From a virus, in IMG/VR virus record IMGVR_UViG_3300025141_000238, positions 1-41,110 of that record: DNA of 41,110 nt. The stretch is one strand, 5' to 3'. Of the stretch, positions 14,346 through 23,006 are shown piece after piece. A model generated the notes under the pieces. The model was not told the origin of the DNA, ran no database searches, and worked only from the letters and a program-made list of their open reading frames with translations. Numbering within the stretch: the stretch's first letter is position 1; every line of letters starts with the position of its first letter. A program made the translations under genes and the position numbers.

Positions 14346-14475
14346 TTTTATGTTTACCTGTTTCTATAAAATTATTCGGCCAATCTTCTAGCGGCCTATT
14401 ACATATCGGACACGATTTATCTAAAACTATTACTCCGCAATCATAACACAACTTGTACGCTGAACCTTCCGGCAT
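14299..14475 (-). CDS. Small zinc-ribbon protein, 58 aa
   Basis: Two CxxC pairs, CYDC (about residues 10-13) and CPIC (about 22-25), make a compact zinc ribbon, followed by a polar tail. The ATG at 14475 has GAGGAG eight bases upstream; an in-frame TTG at 14511 lacks one. The gene overlaps its upstream neighbour by 46 bases and the start of the SbcC-like gene by 47 bases, so translation is probably coupled across all three. Exact function not visible. Confidence 0.6.
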   Translation of the reverse strand: MPEGSAYKLCYDCGVIVLDKSCPICNRPLEDWPNNFIETGKHKSGNSICRNQKFSYNW

Positions 14476-14765
14476 TCTGAACTGCTCCTCAAACACATAT
14501 CTTTTTGGCAAGCAATAACTAAGTTTATTGCCTCAATACTAGTCTCTATGCGATGAGAAGAAACACAATCTAAAAGTTTGTCTGTCGTACAACTGTCTAA
14601 GTCTAATAAGTTTTTATTTGAGCATCCGTAAAAAGAGGCTCCCAGTATGATCAGTATCACTAACAAAAAAGCGCCTAAAACCTTACCGTTTTCACGCTTA
14701 AGGAACTCAATGGCCTCTGTGACAGTGCGCTTTAAGTCTTCAAAAGATTCTTTATCTTGGTACAT
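14430..14765 (-). CDS. Single-span membrane protein with Cys-rich outer domain
   Basis: 111 residues. A charged N-terminal ~28 residues is followed by a membrane segment (VLGAFLLVILIILGASFYGC) and then a ~60-residue domain with six cysteines (SCTT, LLDC, ACQKDMC, SEC, SCVM). The cysteine-rich part probably lies in the periplasm and forms disulfides. FYGC could be a weak lipobox but the segment is too far from the N-terminus to be typical. Next to a lytic transglycosylase, so an envelope or lysis role is possible. Start taken at ATG 14765, just past the upstream stop. Confidence 0.55.
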   Translation of the reverse strand: MYQDKESFEDLKRTVTEAIEFLKRENGKVLGAFLLVILIILGASFYGCSNKNLLDLDSCTTDKLLDCVSSHRIETSIEAINLVIACQKDMCLRSSSECRKVQRTSCVMIAE

Positions 14766-14766
14766 A

Positions 14767-15222
14767 TTATTCAAAAACAAGAGATTCTATATACGCCAAC
14801 CGCTTCTTAGTGCCCAATACCCTTCTAGCATAATACCTAGATTTTTTGGTACATTTATTACCTGCATTGTAGTGGCATAAAGCTTCTTTTTCATCCCCGT
14901 ACTTTGCTAGATACACTTTTAAAGCCCGAATACCCTCTACCAGAAGGTCACACCCTTCCAGCTTACCGTTGGGGCACCAGTATTTAGGTAACACCTGCAT
15001 AGGACCGCGAGCGCCAGCCTTACTTACCGCATGCTTATTAAACCCCGACTCGTGCCATGCCACAGCAACAGCCAAGTTTGGAGGGGCATCCATCTCAACA
15101 GCCAGGTCCATAACAGAGATGCATGTAGAAATCTTATCTGGCATCTTCTTCTCTATCCGATCATTCCAAGAATCTGAGTAGAATGATTGAAGTAAACAAA
15201 CACAAAGATAAAGATGTTCCAT
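14767..15222 (-). CDS. Lytic transglycosylase (SLT-like) endolysin or virion muralytic enzyme
   Basis: 151 residues with the SLT/goose-lysozyme-like signature: catalytic Glu in AVAWHESGFN (about residue 57), GARGPMQVLP, and CHYNAGN with the YNAG motif near 120. It cuts peptidoglycan strands at the MurNAc-GlcNAc bond. The first ~15 residues (MEHLYLCVCLLQSFYS) are hydrophobic and could act as an export or signal-arrest segment. ATG at 15222 overlaps the upstream stop (TGATG) and has GGAGG nine bases upstream. No holin gene is adjacent, but a single-span Cys-rich membrane protein follows. Confidence 0.87.
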   Translation of the reverse strand: MEHLYLCVCLLQSFYSDSWNDRIEKKMPDKISTCISVMDLAVEMDAPPNLAVAVAWHESGFNKHAVSKAGARGPMQVLPKYWCPNGKLEGCDLLVEGIRALKVYLAKYGDEKEALCHYNAGNKCTKKSRYYARRVLGTKKRLAYIESLVFE

Positions 15223-15542
15223 CACTTATAACCGCCTTTTCTATACTCTGCCCAAGCCCTGGATTCCTTCTCATACCAATCAACAACAAAAGTTTTTACA
15301 AATTTGTCTGGTAAATTGAGTAAACCATTCGCCTCTGCGTCAGATAGCTTAGTATATTTATAACCAAGTTTATTTAAGTCTCTCTCAACATTGTACAACT
15401 GACTACTGTTGTCGCACCTAATAATCCCTCTACCAAAATAACCAGATTCATTGTTAAGAGCACACTGCAAAACTTCTTCTACATGAAGTCCTCCACAGTG
15501 AACTTTTAAAAAAGCTGTCTGATCATTTAAAAATACGCCCAT
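15222..15542 (-). CDS. Hypothetical protein, 106 aa
   Basis: Not recognised. 106 residues, mixed alpha/beta, basic C-terminus (SRAWAEYRKGGYK), no membrane segment. It begins MGVFLNDQTAFLKVHCGG and its ATG overlaps the upstream stop (TAATG), and its own stop overlaps the transglycosylase start (TGATG), so it is locked into one translation unit with both neighbours. Confidence 0.6.
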   Translation of the reverse strand: MGVFLNDQTAFLKVHCGGLHVEEVLQCALNNESGYFGRGIIRCDNSSQLYNVERDLNKLGYKYTKLSDAEANGLLNLPDKFVKTFVVDWYEKESRAWAEYRKGGYK

Positions 15543-15979
15543 TAAATAGAAACCTCATACGAGCAATCCCCAGGTCTTGACCAAGGATCTATCTTATAAT
15601 CTGGGTATTTAAACTCATAAACTTCATCAGCTATTGCTTTCTTCATCAATCGTATATCTTGGATGTACTCGGTCGGTACAGTGTCTTCCACCCACTCACG
15701 AACAACGCTACCGCTTATGCTGAGATAGTCAGCTACCTCTTCCACCCCTACATTACGTATACAATAAATTAAGTCTGCTAAATCTTTTGAATTCCTCTGT
15801 CTTCCGTCAAATGCTTTCGTTCTATCTTCCGGGTATCTGTTGTATGCCCTTAGATCTCCGCTATTCTGAACCTTTTTAAAACAAGGATCGCACAACCCAC
15901 GCCCTCTATAGGCAATCTCTGACTTAGGTGTACTACACAATTTACAAGTAGCTAATTCAAGAGGCCAGACTCGTTCCAT
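15542..15979 (-). CDS. Zinc-finger plus HTH protein, 145 aa
   Basis: An N-terminal zinc finger with CKLC (residues 12-15) and CDPC (about 30-33), then residues ~75-98 with a helix-turn-helix pattern (VEEVADYLSISGSVVREWVE). It should bind DNA and may regulate phage genes or serve a recombination step. The C-terminus is rich in aromatic and acidic residues. It starts at ATG 15979, three bases after the stop of the SbcD-like gene, so it is in the same operon. Family not identified. Confidence 0.68.
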   Translation of the reverse strand: MERVWPLELATCKLCSTPKSEIAYRGRGLCDPCFKKVQNSGDLRAYNRYPEDRTKAFDGRQRNSKDLADLIYCIRNVGVEEVADYLSISGSVVREWVEDTVPTEYIQDIRLMKKAIADEVYEFKYPDYKIDPWSRPGDCSYEVSI

Positions 15980-15982
15980 GTA

Positions 15983-17062
15983 TCACTCTACGACTTCTGA
16001 AAGAATTTTTTTACCAACAGATATAAGCTTTGAAATATCTAAATTTTCAGTAGGTATTATATCTGAATTTGCGTAATCTTCCAATATTCCATAGAAACCT
16101 TTTTCTTCAGATAACTCCACCCTTTGTAGAGGAATATCTTTATCCTCAGGAGTAAACCTAAACTCAACACTCAGTGCGCCCAAAGAAAGTAACTTATCAG
16201 ATACCTCTTTTTTATCTGCCTCAGAAAGTTCTGACTTACTAACAACTCGAACAAACTTATTATGTGCGTCTTGTACATCAATACGGTCATCGACAACTAA
16301 AAACTCAGGGGCATTACATTTCTGTCTATCAATAGACATATCCTTTGAATCGAACACAACAAATGACTTTTCAAAGCCTACGTCATCCCACCTATGCTGC
16401 ATGGCAGACCCAATATAATGAAACTTCGGTCCAATTTGTTGTCCGATGTGGTAATGCCCACTGAATATGACATCCCATTTGTCAGGACACAACATAGGTA
16501 AACTCAACTCACACGGAATAACATAGTCCCCAGGTCCAATTTTCGCACCTTGAACTCCGTAATGGATCAATAGGATAGACTTTTTAACCCAGTCAGGCTT
16601 ATTTGATATTCCCTCTACAGCATGTGCTGCGATAATTTCCCCATCATCGTAGTAAGGGATCGTAAATAGCCCCACGCCAGCCCTCTTATCTAGAGACCAC
16701 CACTTTGGTTCATCTGCCACAAAGCAAGAACTACTAGAGTTAAACCTTTCTAGGGCGTGTATAGTGCCAGACCTATTAGCTTGGTCATGATTTCCTACAA
16801 GAAGAATACTCTTAACGCCATCACGAGATTCGGAGAGTATAGTTTCATGAATCTTATTATAAGTGTCTACGTCGATAGATTTTCTTCTATCAAATAAATC
16901 ACCACCAAATAACACCCACTTAGCCCCACAATCTCTCGCGTGAGTATAAACCTGTCGTATAACACCAACAGCGTCTAAAACACGACTGTTAGTCCCATGC
17001 TCCAACACACTCCCATTTGAATACGGGTGTGCATGCAAATCGGAAAATAAGCATATTTTCAT
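15983..17062 (-). CDS. SbcD/Mre11-like nuclease (T4 gp47 type)
   Basis: Calcineurin-like metallophosphoesterase nuclease subunit of the SbcCD-type complex. All metal-binding motifs are visible: FSDLHAH (D8, H10), GGDLFDRR (residues 53-60), GNHDQ (90-94), a conserved His in LIHYG near 168, and SGHYH near 205. The C-terminal ~100 residues form the capping and SbcC-binding part. The length of 359 residues is normal. With the SbcC-like protein (12411-14345) it would resect DNA ends for RecA-driven recombination and degrade hairpins or host DNA. Confidence 0.94.
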   Translation of the reverse strand: MKICLFSDLHAHPYSNGSVLEHGTNSRVLDAVGVIRQVYTHARDCGAKWVLFGGDLFDRRKSIDVDTYNKIHETILSESRDGVKSILLVGNHDQANRSGTIHALERFNSSSSCFVADEPKWWSLDKRAGVGLFTIPYYDDGEIIAAHAVEGISNKPDWVKKSILLIHYGVQGAKIGPGDYVIPCELSLPMLCPDKWDVIFSGHYHIGQQIGPKFHYIGSAMQHRWDDVGFEKSFVVFDSKDMSIDRQKCNAPEFLVVDDRIDVQDAHNKFVRVVSKSELSEADKKEVSDKLLSLGALSVEFRFTPEDKDIPLQRVELSEEKGFYGILEDYANSDIIPTENLDISKLISVGKKILSEVVE

Positions 17063-17081
17063 TTAAAATGTTCCAAGTTAT

Positions 17082-17264
17082 TTAAACGCACTTTAGAAAG
17101 CCAAGACACCCACCATCAACACAGACACCGACCCAGCAATCCCCATGGCCGCATTGGTAATCGTGCTTACAAGGCATCTCTTTCATACCCTTAGCCGTGT
17201 GTGGGTCATCAACTCCCGATACCATCATCATGGCCATAAGAATCCACATATTATATAAACTCAT
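17082..17264 (-). CDS. Putative secreted six-cysteine peptide
   Basis: 60 residues: a hydrophobic signal-like segment (residues 3-17, LYNMWILMAMMMVSG), a short linker, then a compact domain with cysteines at 32, 38, 43, 48, 53 and 59. The regular spacing (5-4-4-4-5 residues between) and Gly-rich loops look like a disulfide-stabilised knot, as in exported Cys-rich peptides. The ATG at 17264 is chosen because AAGGA lies upstream; it overlaps the upstream gene end by 14 bases. The mature peptide would act outside the cytoplasm. Target unknown. Confidence 0.6.
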   Translation of the reverse strand: MSLYNMWILMAMMMVSGVDDPHTAKGMKEMPCKHDYQCGHGDCWVGVCVDGGCLGFLKCV

Positions 17265-17466
17265 CTTTATCCTTAACGTTCTTAAGCATAGAAGATAACC
17301 TTCTACCAATCATATCGTCTAAGCTATCAGAGACAACACTCTCAAGCTCTTTCAAATCCTCTTTGGCCTCTACCTCGGCTTCGATGGCCAAATCGAACCT
17401 TGCGCTCTCAAAGTTGCCCAAGTTAACTGTCTTTCCCATATTTATAGTGGCTTTTTTCAATTTCAT
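17251..17466 (-). CDS. Conserved phage-type small protein, 71 aa
   Basis: Contains KTVNLGNFESARFDLAIEAE, a pattern I know from small phage and clostridial hypothetical proteins (T-[IV]-N-L-G-N-[YF]-x-S-[AI]-[KR]). The first half should be a beta hairpin and the second half an amphipathic, acidic helix. No function is known to me. ATG at 17466 follows AAGGGT closely. It lies 17 bases downstream of the RecA gene and overlaps the start of the six-cysteine peptide gene. Confidence 0.7.
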   Translation of the reverse strand: MKLKKATINMGKTVNLGNFESARFDLAIEAEVEAKEDLKELESVVSDSLDDMIGRRLSSMLKNVKDKDEFI

Positions 17467-17483
17467 ACCCTTACTCTACTACA

Positions 17484-18554
17484 TCAGGTAGTTGATTGCA
17501 ACTCTTTTAGTAGTCTCTCTTCAATAATATTTTTTATATCTTTATTTTTAACAAGAAAGTCGCAAACAGCGTTCTTGCCTTGCCCTATGTTATTGCCGTC
17601 GTACTTATACCAAGACCCCGACTTCTCAATAATCCCAAGGTCAGTTCCCATGTCCACAATTTCTCCCATACGGTCTATGCCTTTTCCAAAAACAATATCC
17701 GTGGTGCAAGACTTGAATGGTGGAGCGAGTTTGTTTTTAATAACTTTAACTCTCACAGTATTTCCAACCGATATATCTCCTTCCTTAATACTCTTGATTC
17801 TATTGATCTGCGCTCTAACAGAGCAGTAGAATTTCAAAGCATTACCCCCAGGAGTGGTGGTCGGGTCTCCAAACATAACACCAATTTTTTGACGGGTTTG
17901 GTTAATGAACATCAGACACGTATTTGTCTTACTCACTATTGCGGTGAGTTTACGAAGAGCCTGACTCATCATACGAGCCTGAAGTCCGACATGATTCTTC
18001 TCCATATCCGCATCTAGCTCTGCTTTTGGAGTCAAAGCGGCTACAGAATCTATAACAACAAGATCAACAACATCGGCCTTAACGATGTCTTCAACAATAT
18101 TAAGGGCTTGTTCACCATAATCTGGTTGGGAGAAAAGAAGATCATCAACACTCACACCAAGATTCGTAGCGTATGCTAAATCTAAAGCATGCTCCGCATC
18201 AATGAACGCAGCCACGCCGCCAGCCCGTTGGCACTCTGCGATTGCATGCAATGTAAGGGTTGTTTTTCCACTGGACTCAGGACCAAAAATCTCAACAATT
18301 CTTCCACGTGGGTACCCCCCGATACCAAACGCATAATCAATGCCTATACTACCGGAAGATATAACACCGATATCTTTAACAGGAGATTCACCCATTTTCA
18401 TCAATGAGCCATCTCCATGTTTTTTACTTACATCAGCCATCAGCTTAGATAAAGCTTTTACTTTATCGGTCGAAAGATCCGCGTCGGGTTTTGTCCCCGA
18501 CACGGCGCTCTTCACAGACTTCGTCTTACTTCTAGAGGTAGACTGTAATTTCAT
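17484..18554 (-). CDS. recA: RecA recombinase, bacterial type
   Basis: Strand-exchange ATPase. It is of bacterial RecA type, not UvsX type: Walker A GPESSGKT at 91-98, [11 protein letters not shown] near 115, [15 protein letters not shown] near 165, the L2 region with [15 protein letters not shown] near 240, and a C-terminal domain ([14 protein letters not shown]). Residues 1-30 are a Lys/Ser-rich extension and the acidic C-terminal tail of many bacterial RecAs is missing; the tail normally dampens RecA activity. Its ATG overlaps the stop of the ssDNA-binding protein gene (ATGA), so both are made together. It would drive recombination-dependent replication and repair. Confidence 0.97.
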   Translation of the reverse strand: MKLQSTSRSKTKSVKSAVSGTKPDADLSTDKVKALSKLMADVSKKHGDGSLMKMGESPVKDIGVISSGSIGIDYAFGIGGYPRGRIVEIFGPESSGKTTLTLHAIAECQRAGGVAAFIDAEHALDLAYATNLGVSVDDLLFSQPDYGEQALNIVEDIVKADVVDLVVIDSVAALTPKAELDADMEKNHVGLQARMMSQALRKLTAIVSKTNTCLMFINQTRQKIGVMFGDPTTTPGGNALKFYCSVRAQINRIKSIKEGDISVGNTVRVKVIKNKLAPPFKSCTTDIVFGKGIDRMGEIVDMGTDLGIIEKSGSWYKYDGNNIGQGKNAVCDFLVKNKDIKNIIEERLLKELQSTT

Positions 18555-19504
18555 CCCTTACCCCCGCGAGCGACTTTTTTGAGTTCATCCAGCTTTTTCA
18601 AGATGTCTTTATCACCTTCTGATGCCTCTGAATCTTCGGACAAAACTTCATCCCACTCATCGGCATCCTCAACTTTAGTTTCAGAAGGTGCAGCAGGTTC
18701 GAATTCATCCTTCTCCTCCACTGGAGCAGGTTTCTCCTCAACAACGCTAGTCTCAATACGTTTAGTCTCGGTAGTGTTGCCACCTAAAGAAACCTGTGGA
18801 GACCCTGTACGAGGATCTAAGACTCCTTCAAAGATCTGCTCTTGCTCCTCCAAACTCCAATGTTTCACCGGAAATTCAACATCAAGATCATACAAATTAT
18901 CAAGCGCCTCTGGGACAACCAATTCCTTCGGACTAGCACCAACCTGGATATCGTATCGTGTCCAAGCCCGGTCACCTGTATTTGAAGTAACACTGGCTGT
19001 AATTTTAAAATTACGACCCGTCATCGGATGTGTTAAGTCCCCGTACTCAGGGTTTTGGAAATAAGAACGGATGTCCGAAAATAAACGCCAACTGTACTGA
19101 TAAATCTGAACCTTTGGTGTTCCGTCTTCATTATGCGGGTCATCTACATCAATCACGTTCGACATAACAGATGCACTTGCCTTCATACGACGGGCTAGGT
19201 CCTGCTTTCTAGGATCCCCTGCATTGTAATAGTCATTTACAGTCTGACAGAAAAAACAAGGCTCCTCAAAATGACTATAATTACAAGGTAGTGGTGGAGT
19301 CTTACTCATCCCAATGGGGATCCCCCAGTGTTGCTTCCTTACAATATAAAATTTAGGATCTCGTGGACCTCTCAAAAATCGAATTACTTTTGATTCTCCT
19401 GCCGGAATTTTCAAGCGGTCGATACGCTTTCTTTTGCCAAACTGACGCTCATCACTCTTCATCTCGCCTAAATCAAGACTAATAAAATCTTCATATTTAC
19501 TCAT
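18551..19504 (-). CDS. gp32-like single-stranded DNA-binding protein
   Basis: 317 residues. The core has a basic segment ([17 protein letters not shown]), an OB-fold-like part and a zinc motif with Cys/His in [17 protein letters not shown] (about residues 75-91), as in phage gp32-type proteins. The C-terminal ~90 residues are strongly acidic ([20 protein letters not shown]), the usual protein-docking tail, ending in a basic tip. It coats single-stranded DNA and would organise RecA and polymerase. ATG at 19504 has AGGAGA upstream; seven residues of in-frame upstream sequence lack a ribosome site. Confidence 0.85.
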   Translation of the reverse strand: MSKYEDFISLDLGEMKSDERQFGKRKRIDRLKIPAGESKVIRFLRGPRDPKFYIVRKQHWGIPIGMSKTPPLPCNYSHFEEPCFFCQTVNDYYNAGDPRKQDLARRMKASASVMSNVIDVDDPHNEDGTPKVQIYQYSWRLFSDIRSYFQNPEYGDLTHPMTGRNFKITASVTSNTGDRAWTRYDIQVGASPKELVVPEALDNLYDLDVEFPVKHWSLEEQEQIFEGVLDPRTGSPQVSLGGNTTETKRIETSVVEEKPAPVEEKDEFEPAAPSETKVEDADEWDEVLSEDSEASEGDKDILKKLDELKKVARGGKG

Positions 19505-19514
19505 TATCTTTCTC

Positions 19515-19988
19515 CTATTGTTCAAAGACTCTTGGTTCTACTGTTGTTTTTCGTTGATCTGCACCGGCATTTATCAAAGCTTGTAGCTTATGATTCAAAG
19601 CGTTGCAGGTTGCCTTAAAAAGTTGCTTCTGCTTCCGCGCCTCAATTAACTCAAGCCTCAATTCTTGATACTCTGGGTTTGTAATAATTGTGTTTTTCAG
19701 TTTCGTTTCTGTGCTCTTTATTCCAGCAGCCTCAAAGTCTGACCTCGTTTGGTGGTCCAACACGGCGTATACCCTCTCAAGCTGATATTCAACTTGTTTT
19801 TCCTGGCTTTCTGCAACAGAGCAAAGGTAGCCATATGCAGCTACCAATTCAGGCTGTCTAAAAAATTCTTCCTGAATGTTAGAAAAGTCAATCTTCACAT
19901 CTTTTACAGGATTTAACTTCAGATAAAGATCTGTAATATCAAACTTGTTACCATTCACATTCATTTTATGCTGGTCTATCTCACTCAT
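19515..19988 (-). CDS. Hypothetical helical replication-linked protein, 157 aa
   Basis: Not recognised. 157 residues; the first ~35 are mixed, the rest are long helices likely to coil (RLELIEARKQKQLFKATC). Placed directly between the polymerase gene (stop and ATG adjacent) and the ssDNA-binding protein gene, so a loader, mediator or accessory factor for ssDNA-binding protein or RecA is reasonable, but that rests on position alone. GGAG in the polymerase stop region is the ribosome site for ATG 19988. Confidence 0.65.
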   Translation of the reverse strand: MSEIDQHKMNVNGNKFDITDLYLKLNPVKDVKIDFSNIQEEFFRQPELVAAYGYLCSVAESQEKQVEYQLERVYAVLDHQTRSDFEAAGIKSTETKLKNTIITNPEYQELRLELIEARKQKQLFKATCNALNHKLQALINAGADQRKTTVEPRVFEQ

Positions 19989-21923
19989 TTATAACTCCAA
20001 TGTTTTTTTGTCCCCCCAAGAGACATCACTCCAACTTACCTCTGCTATAATTGGCACTTTAAAGTTCCAATCTTCAAAAGCCTTTTTAATTTCTAAAATT
20101 AAAGACAACTCATCTTTGTGGATGTAAAAAACACACTCATCGTGAATGTTCATAACCATTTTAGACTTCGTACCCGTCAATAATTTGTGGCAACGAATAA
20201 GGATAATTTTGAACATATCCGCTGAAGAACTCTGGATGACAAAGTTTACAGCCTGTCTATAAGATCGCTCACGCCTCCACTCCTCAATATTTGAGTCTTT
20301 CAAATGGTTCAGGTGGCGAACTCTGCCAAAGTAGTTTTTTACAAAACCTTCCTTTTTTGCTATTCTTTTATACTTTTCAATAAACTTCGCAACACCCGCA
20401 TAGCGTTCAAGATACCTTTCTATATAGTGCTTAGCGTCAGAAACAGAGATACTTAGGGTCTCGGCCAATCTCGTCGGCCCAATACCGTAAATAATTCCAA
20501 AGTTAATAGGTTTTGCGATAGTTCTTTGCTCCTTGGAAACATCCTCCAAGTCAATATCAAAAATTTCTGCCGCAGTCCGGGTGTGAATATCCTCTTCATA
20601 CGTATAGGCATGCATCAGGATTTTATCGTTGCTGTAATGCGCCGTCATCCTAAGCTCTACCTGACTCAAATCGATAGGTACAATTATGTACTCGTCACCT
20701 GGCGGTACAAAAGAATTACGTATACCTGTACTCCTCGGTATCACTTGAAGGCTTGGGTTTTTACAAGTCAATCTTCCCGTCACAGCCACTGCTTGCATAT
20801 AACTACAGTGTATATACGAGCGGTCATCGCAGTGCCCCCTCAAAGGGTCCGTATAAGTGTATTTCGTTTTATACCCATCCCTATATTCCAAAAGCTTTGC
20901 GATAAAGGGAAACTTTCCAGAAATACCCTTTAATGCTTTTGCGTCCGTAGACATCTTACCTTTCGGTGTGTACTGGAATGTATGTATCCCTTTCTGCTGA
21001 AGAATCGACGCAATTTGTGTTGGACTGTTTAAGTCAAACTCAACCCCCGCTAACCCCCAAACATCTCCCTTCAACACCTCAAGCTTATCCCCCAACACAT
21101 TCGATTTTTCGATTAGAATGTTTTGGTCAACATAAACTCCTTCTTCCTCCATGTAACAAAGCACCGGGAGAAGATCTAATTCTCGCAAATAAACCTTAAA
21201 GATGTCCGAGTCTCCCACTACATCCACCAAAAGGTGCTCAAAAAGCTTTAAAGTGTACAACGTATCTCTACACGCATATTCAACCATTATATCAATGGGT
21301 ATATGCTCAAATCCAAAGTCCTTAAGTTTGATCTTCAAAGACCTCGCAAGCTTTCGTCTAATATCGGCAATGATTTTTTCGTATTCATGAGCTTTCTCAT
21401 CAATAAATCTTGCTGCAAGGTTTTTAAGAGAGTGGGACTCGTTCTCGTCCAAAACATAATGCATTAGCATTGTGTCATGTATCTCTCCACCTATTACGAT
21501 CCCATCTTTCTTAAGCTTGTGGTAATCAAACTTGTAGTTATGAAACACATACTTTTTTGATTCATGCCCAAACATATCATTAAGTATGTCTCTACAATCC
21601 TCAATATCCATCTGGTGGTCATCACACTCGTGCCTAAACGGTATGTAATAATTGTCGGAGTCGGACCAGGAGAAAGACAAGCCAATAATCTTATCCGTCC
21701 ACTTCAAACCTTGGGTTTCTGTATCGACGGCAATAAGACTTGGATTGTCCTGCGCGAACTTACGATAAATCTTATCAATATCTATAAGATTATCTAGTAA
21801 GGTAAATTTATAACGACTGTCTTTTTCTTTAGGAATATCTATAGACGCAAATACTTTCGCCAGGATTTGTTCTTTAGATAAATTTTTTGTCGTACTTTTC
21901 TTTTGCTGCTTCAAGTCTGTCAT
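19989..21923 (-). CDS. Family A DNA polymerase with 3'-5' exonuclease
   Basis: 644 residues: an exonuclease domain with VDTETQ (66-71), FHNYKFDYH (127-135) and YACRDTLYT (216-224), then a polymerase domain with motif A IDLSQVELRM (D418), motif B RTIAKPINFGIIYG (467-480: R467, K471, F475, Y479-G480) and motif C IHDE near 600. There is no N-terminal 5'-3' flap nuclease, as in other phage Pol A proteins. Phe475 aligns with E. coli Pol I F762, which goes with strong discrimination against dideoxynucleotides. It would be the replicative polymerase. It overlaps the upstream zinc-ribbon gene by 50 bases. Confidence 0.96.
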   Translation of the reverse strand: MTDLKQQKKSTTKNLSKEQILAKVFASIDIPKEKDSRYKFTLLDNLIDIDKIYRKFAQDNPSLIAVDTETQGLKWTDKIIGLSFSWSDSDNYYIPFRHECDDHQMDIEDCRDILNDMFGHESKKYVFHNYKFDYHKLKKDGIVIGGEIHDTMLMHYVLDENESHSLKNLAARFIDEKAHEYEKIIADIRRKLARSLKIKLKDFGFEHIPIDIMVEYACRDTLYTLKLFEHLLVDVVGDSDIFKVYLRELDLLPVLCYMEEEGVYVDQNILIEKSNVLGDKLEVLKGDVWGLAGVEFDLNSPTQIASILQQKGIHTFQYTPKGKMSTDAKALKGISGKFPFIAKLLEYRDGYKTKYTYTDPLRGHCDDRSYIHCSYMQAVAVTGRLTCKNPSLQVIPRSTGIRNSFVPPGDEYIIVPIDLSQVELRMTAHYSNDKILMHAYTYEEDIHTRTAAEIFDIDLEDVSKEQRTIAKPINFGIIYGIGPTRLAETLSISVSDAKHYIERYLERYAGVAKFIEKYKRIAKKEGFVKNYFGRVRHLNHLKDSNIEEWRRERSYRQAVNFVIQSSSADMFKIILIRCHKLLTGTKSKMVMNIHDECVFYIHKDELSLILEIKKAFEDWNFKVPIIAEVSWSDVSWGDKKTLEL

Positions 21924-22137
21924 CGAAATTCTTTTTGTGGTCGTTTACTGATCGTTTTTTTAGTGCGCTGTTCATTCGTTCTTTCGTATTCAAAGTTGCT
22001 ATTGCTGGTGCTGAAAGCTGTAATTTAATTTGGTCACTACCACACTCTTTACATCGAAGATTTTCTATCTCCGAGTTGCGGTAGTCGTACTCCCTTTTGG
22101 TCCCACATTCTTTACATAAAAAATTATTTAATACCAT
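21874..22137 (-). CDS. FmdB-like zinc-ribbon protein, 87 aa
   Basis: Residues 1-35 form a zinc ribbon of the FmdB type (CKECGTKREYD, then LRCKECGS), followed by a charged helical tail (KKNFDDRLEAAKEKYDKKFI). Such proteins are common in phages and bind nucleic acid or act as regulators; the exact role is unknown. ATG at 22137 overlaps the upstream stop (TGATG). Its 3' end overlaps the polymerase gene by 50 bases, suggesting coupling of the two. Confidence 0.75.
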   Translation of the reverse strand: MVLNNFLCKECGTKREYDYRNSEIENLRCKECGSDQIKLQLSAPAIATLNTKERMNSALKKRSVNDHKKNFDDRLEAAKEKYDKKFI

Positions 22138-22760
22138 CACTCTAACCCGTAACAATGTTTCATACAGTCTATCGTTCTGTTTAACTCAGATTTGCTTGAA
22201 AGCTGAGCCGCCCAACATAAATAATCTGGAAAATTTGGCAACTCAGAATCATATAAAGATCTGCACTTTACCCCTTTTTCACTCAACAACTGCGCTAGAT
22301 CGTCTCTCAAATATACCAAGATCGAATTCTTTCTTCGCAAATCAACTTTGATTAAGAACTGATCATTATCTCTATAAAAAGAATGTAGAAACTTAGTTGC
22401 ATTACATTCAAAACCATTTGTATCTAAAAAGTCCCTAATCTCAAATATGTACGCATCTTTAGGATAACCTTCATCTTGGTACAATAACCTTGCGGGCTTT
22501 TTATAACCTTTTTTCTGCTTTGGAAACTGATTCCCTCGCTCAATAACACTGTTAAAAAAAGCATCCCTTTGTTTTTTGTAGACTCGCTTTAACTTCTCTC
22601 CCTGCGCTTCTTGTTGATCTCTTTTCAACTTCTTCTCTGCAAAGAGACCCATCGCAGACTGGTGTGTCTTCACACACTCATCTCTTAAAAGACATTCGTG
22701 GTGAGGACACTCAACTCCAGATTCGTCGTAAAACTCAACCCCAAAACATTCAGGACGCAT
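22137..22760 (-). CDS. Hypothetical protein with N-terminal Cys cluster, 207 aa
   Basis: Not recognised. The N-terminus has CPHHECLLRDEC (about residues 18-29), which looks like a metal site; residues 40-95 are strongly basic (GEKLKRVYKKQRDAF) and the C-terminal half is alpha/beta (IKVDLRRKNSILVYLRDDLA). The mix suggests nucleic-acid binding. ATG at 22760 overlaps the upstream stop (TGATG) and follows AGGA. It sits between a ribbon-helix-helix gene and the FmdB-like and polymerase genes, in the operon from promoter P6. Confidence 0.65.
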   Translation of the reverse strand: MRPECFGVEFYDESGVECPHHECLLRDECVKTHQSAMGLFAEKKLKRDQQEAQGEKLKRVYKKQRDAFFNSVIERGNQFPKQKKGYKKPARLLYQDEGYPKDAYIFEIRDFLDTNGFECNATKFLHSFYRDNDQFLIKVDLRRKNSILVYLRDDLAQLLSEKGVKCRSLYDSELPNFPDYLCWAAQLSSKSELNRTIDCMKHCYGLE

Positions 22761-22936
22761 CAAATCCTATCAAGCTTCTTGTCGTAGTGTTTTCTAATTA
22801 AACTTCGAACAAGCTCTGAAATAGTGATTCCACACTTTTCACTGTCTTCGACCAAGTGTTTATGATCCACAGGGGACACATAAATCTGTATTTTAACTTT
22901 TTTTGTTTCCGCAGAACGGCTTTTCAACAATCTCAA
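22760..22936 (-). CDS. Ribbon-helix-helix (CopG/Arc-like) regulator
   Basis: 58 residues. The sequence KKVKIQIYVSPVDHKHLVED gives the ribbon strand, and KCGITISELVRSLIRKHY the second helix with the usual GITISELVR signature of RHH repressors. It probably binds DNA as a dimer and may repress promoter P6, which is immediately upstream; that is inference. I start at a TTG (22936) preceded by GGAG with a six-base spacer; an in-frame TTG at 22948 lies inside that ribosome site. Confidence 0.78.
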   Translation of the reverse strand: MRLLKSRSAETKKVKIQIYVSPVDHKHLVEDSEKCGITISELVRSLIRKHYDKKLDRI

Positions 22937-22977
22937 TTTAATCTCCAAGTATACTAAGATACAACTAGCGAATTATT

Positions 22978-23006
22978 AGTGTAGTCTAAAGAGATGCCTT
23001 AGTCAA
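22978..23006 (-). promoter_or_regulatory. Sigma70-like promoter P6
   Basis: On the minus strand TTGACT (23001-23006) overlaps the primase stop codon; TACACT (22978-22983) follows after 17 bases. Predicted start near 22971, 35-nt leader before the ribbon-helix-helix gene. It would drive the RHH, Cys-cluster, FmdB-like and polymerase genes. Confidence 0.65.
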
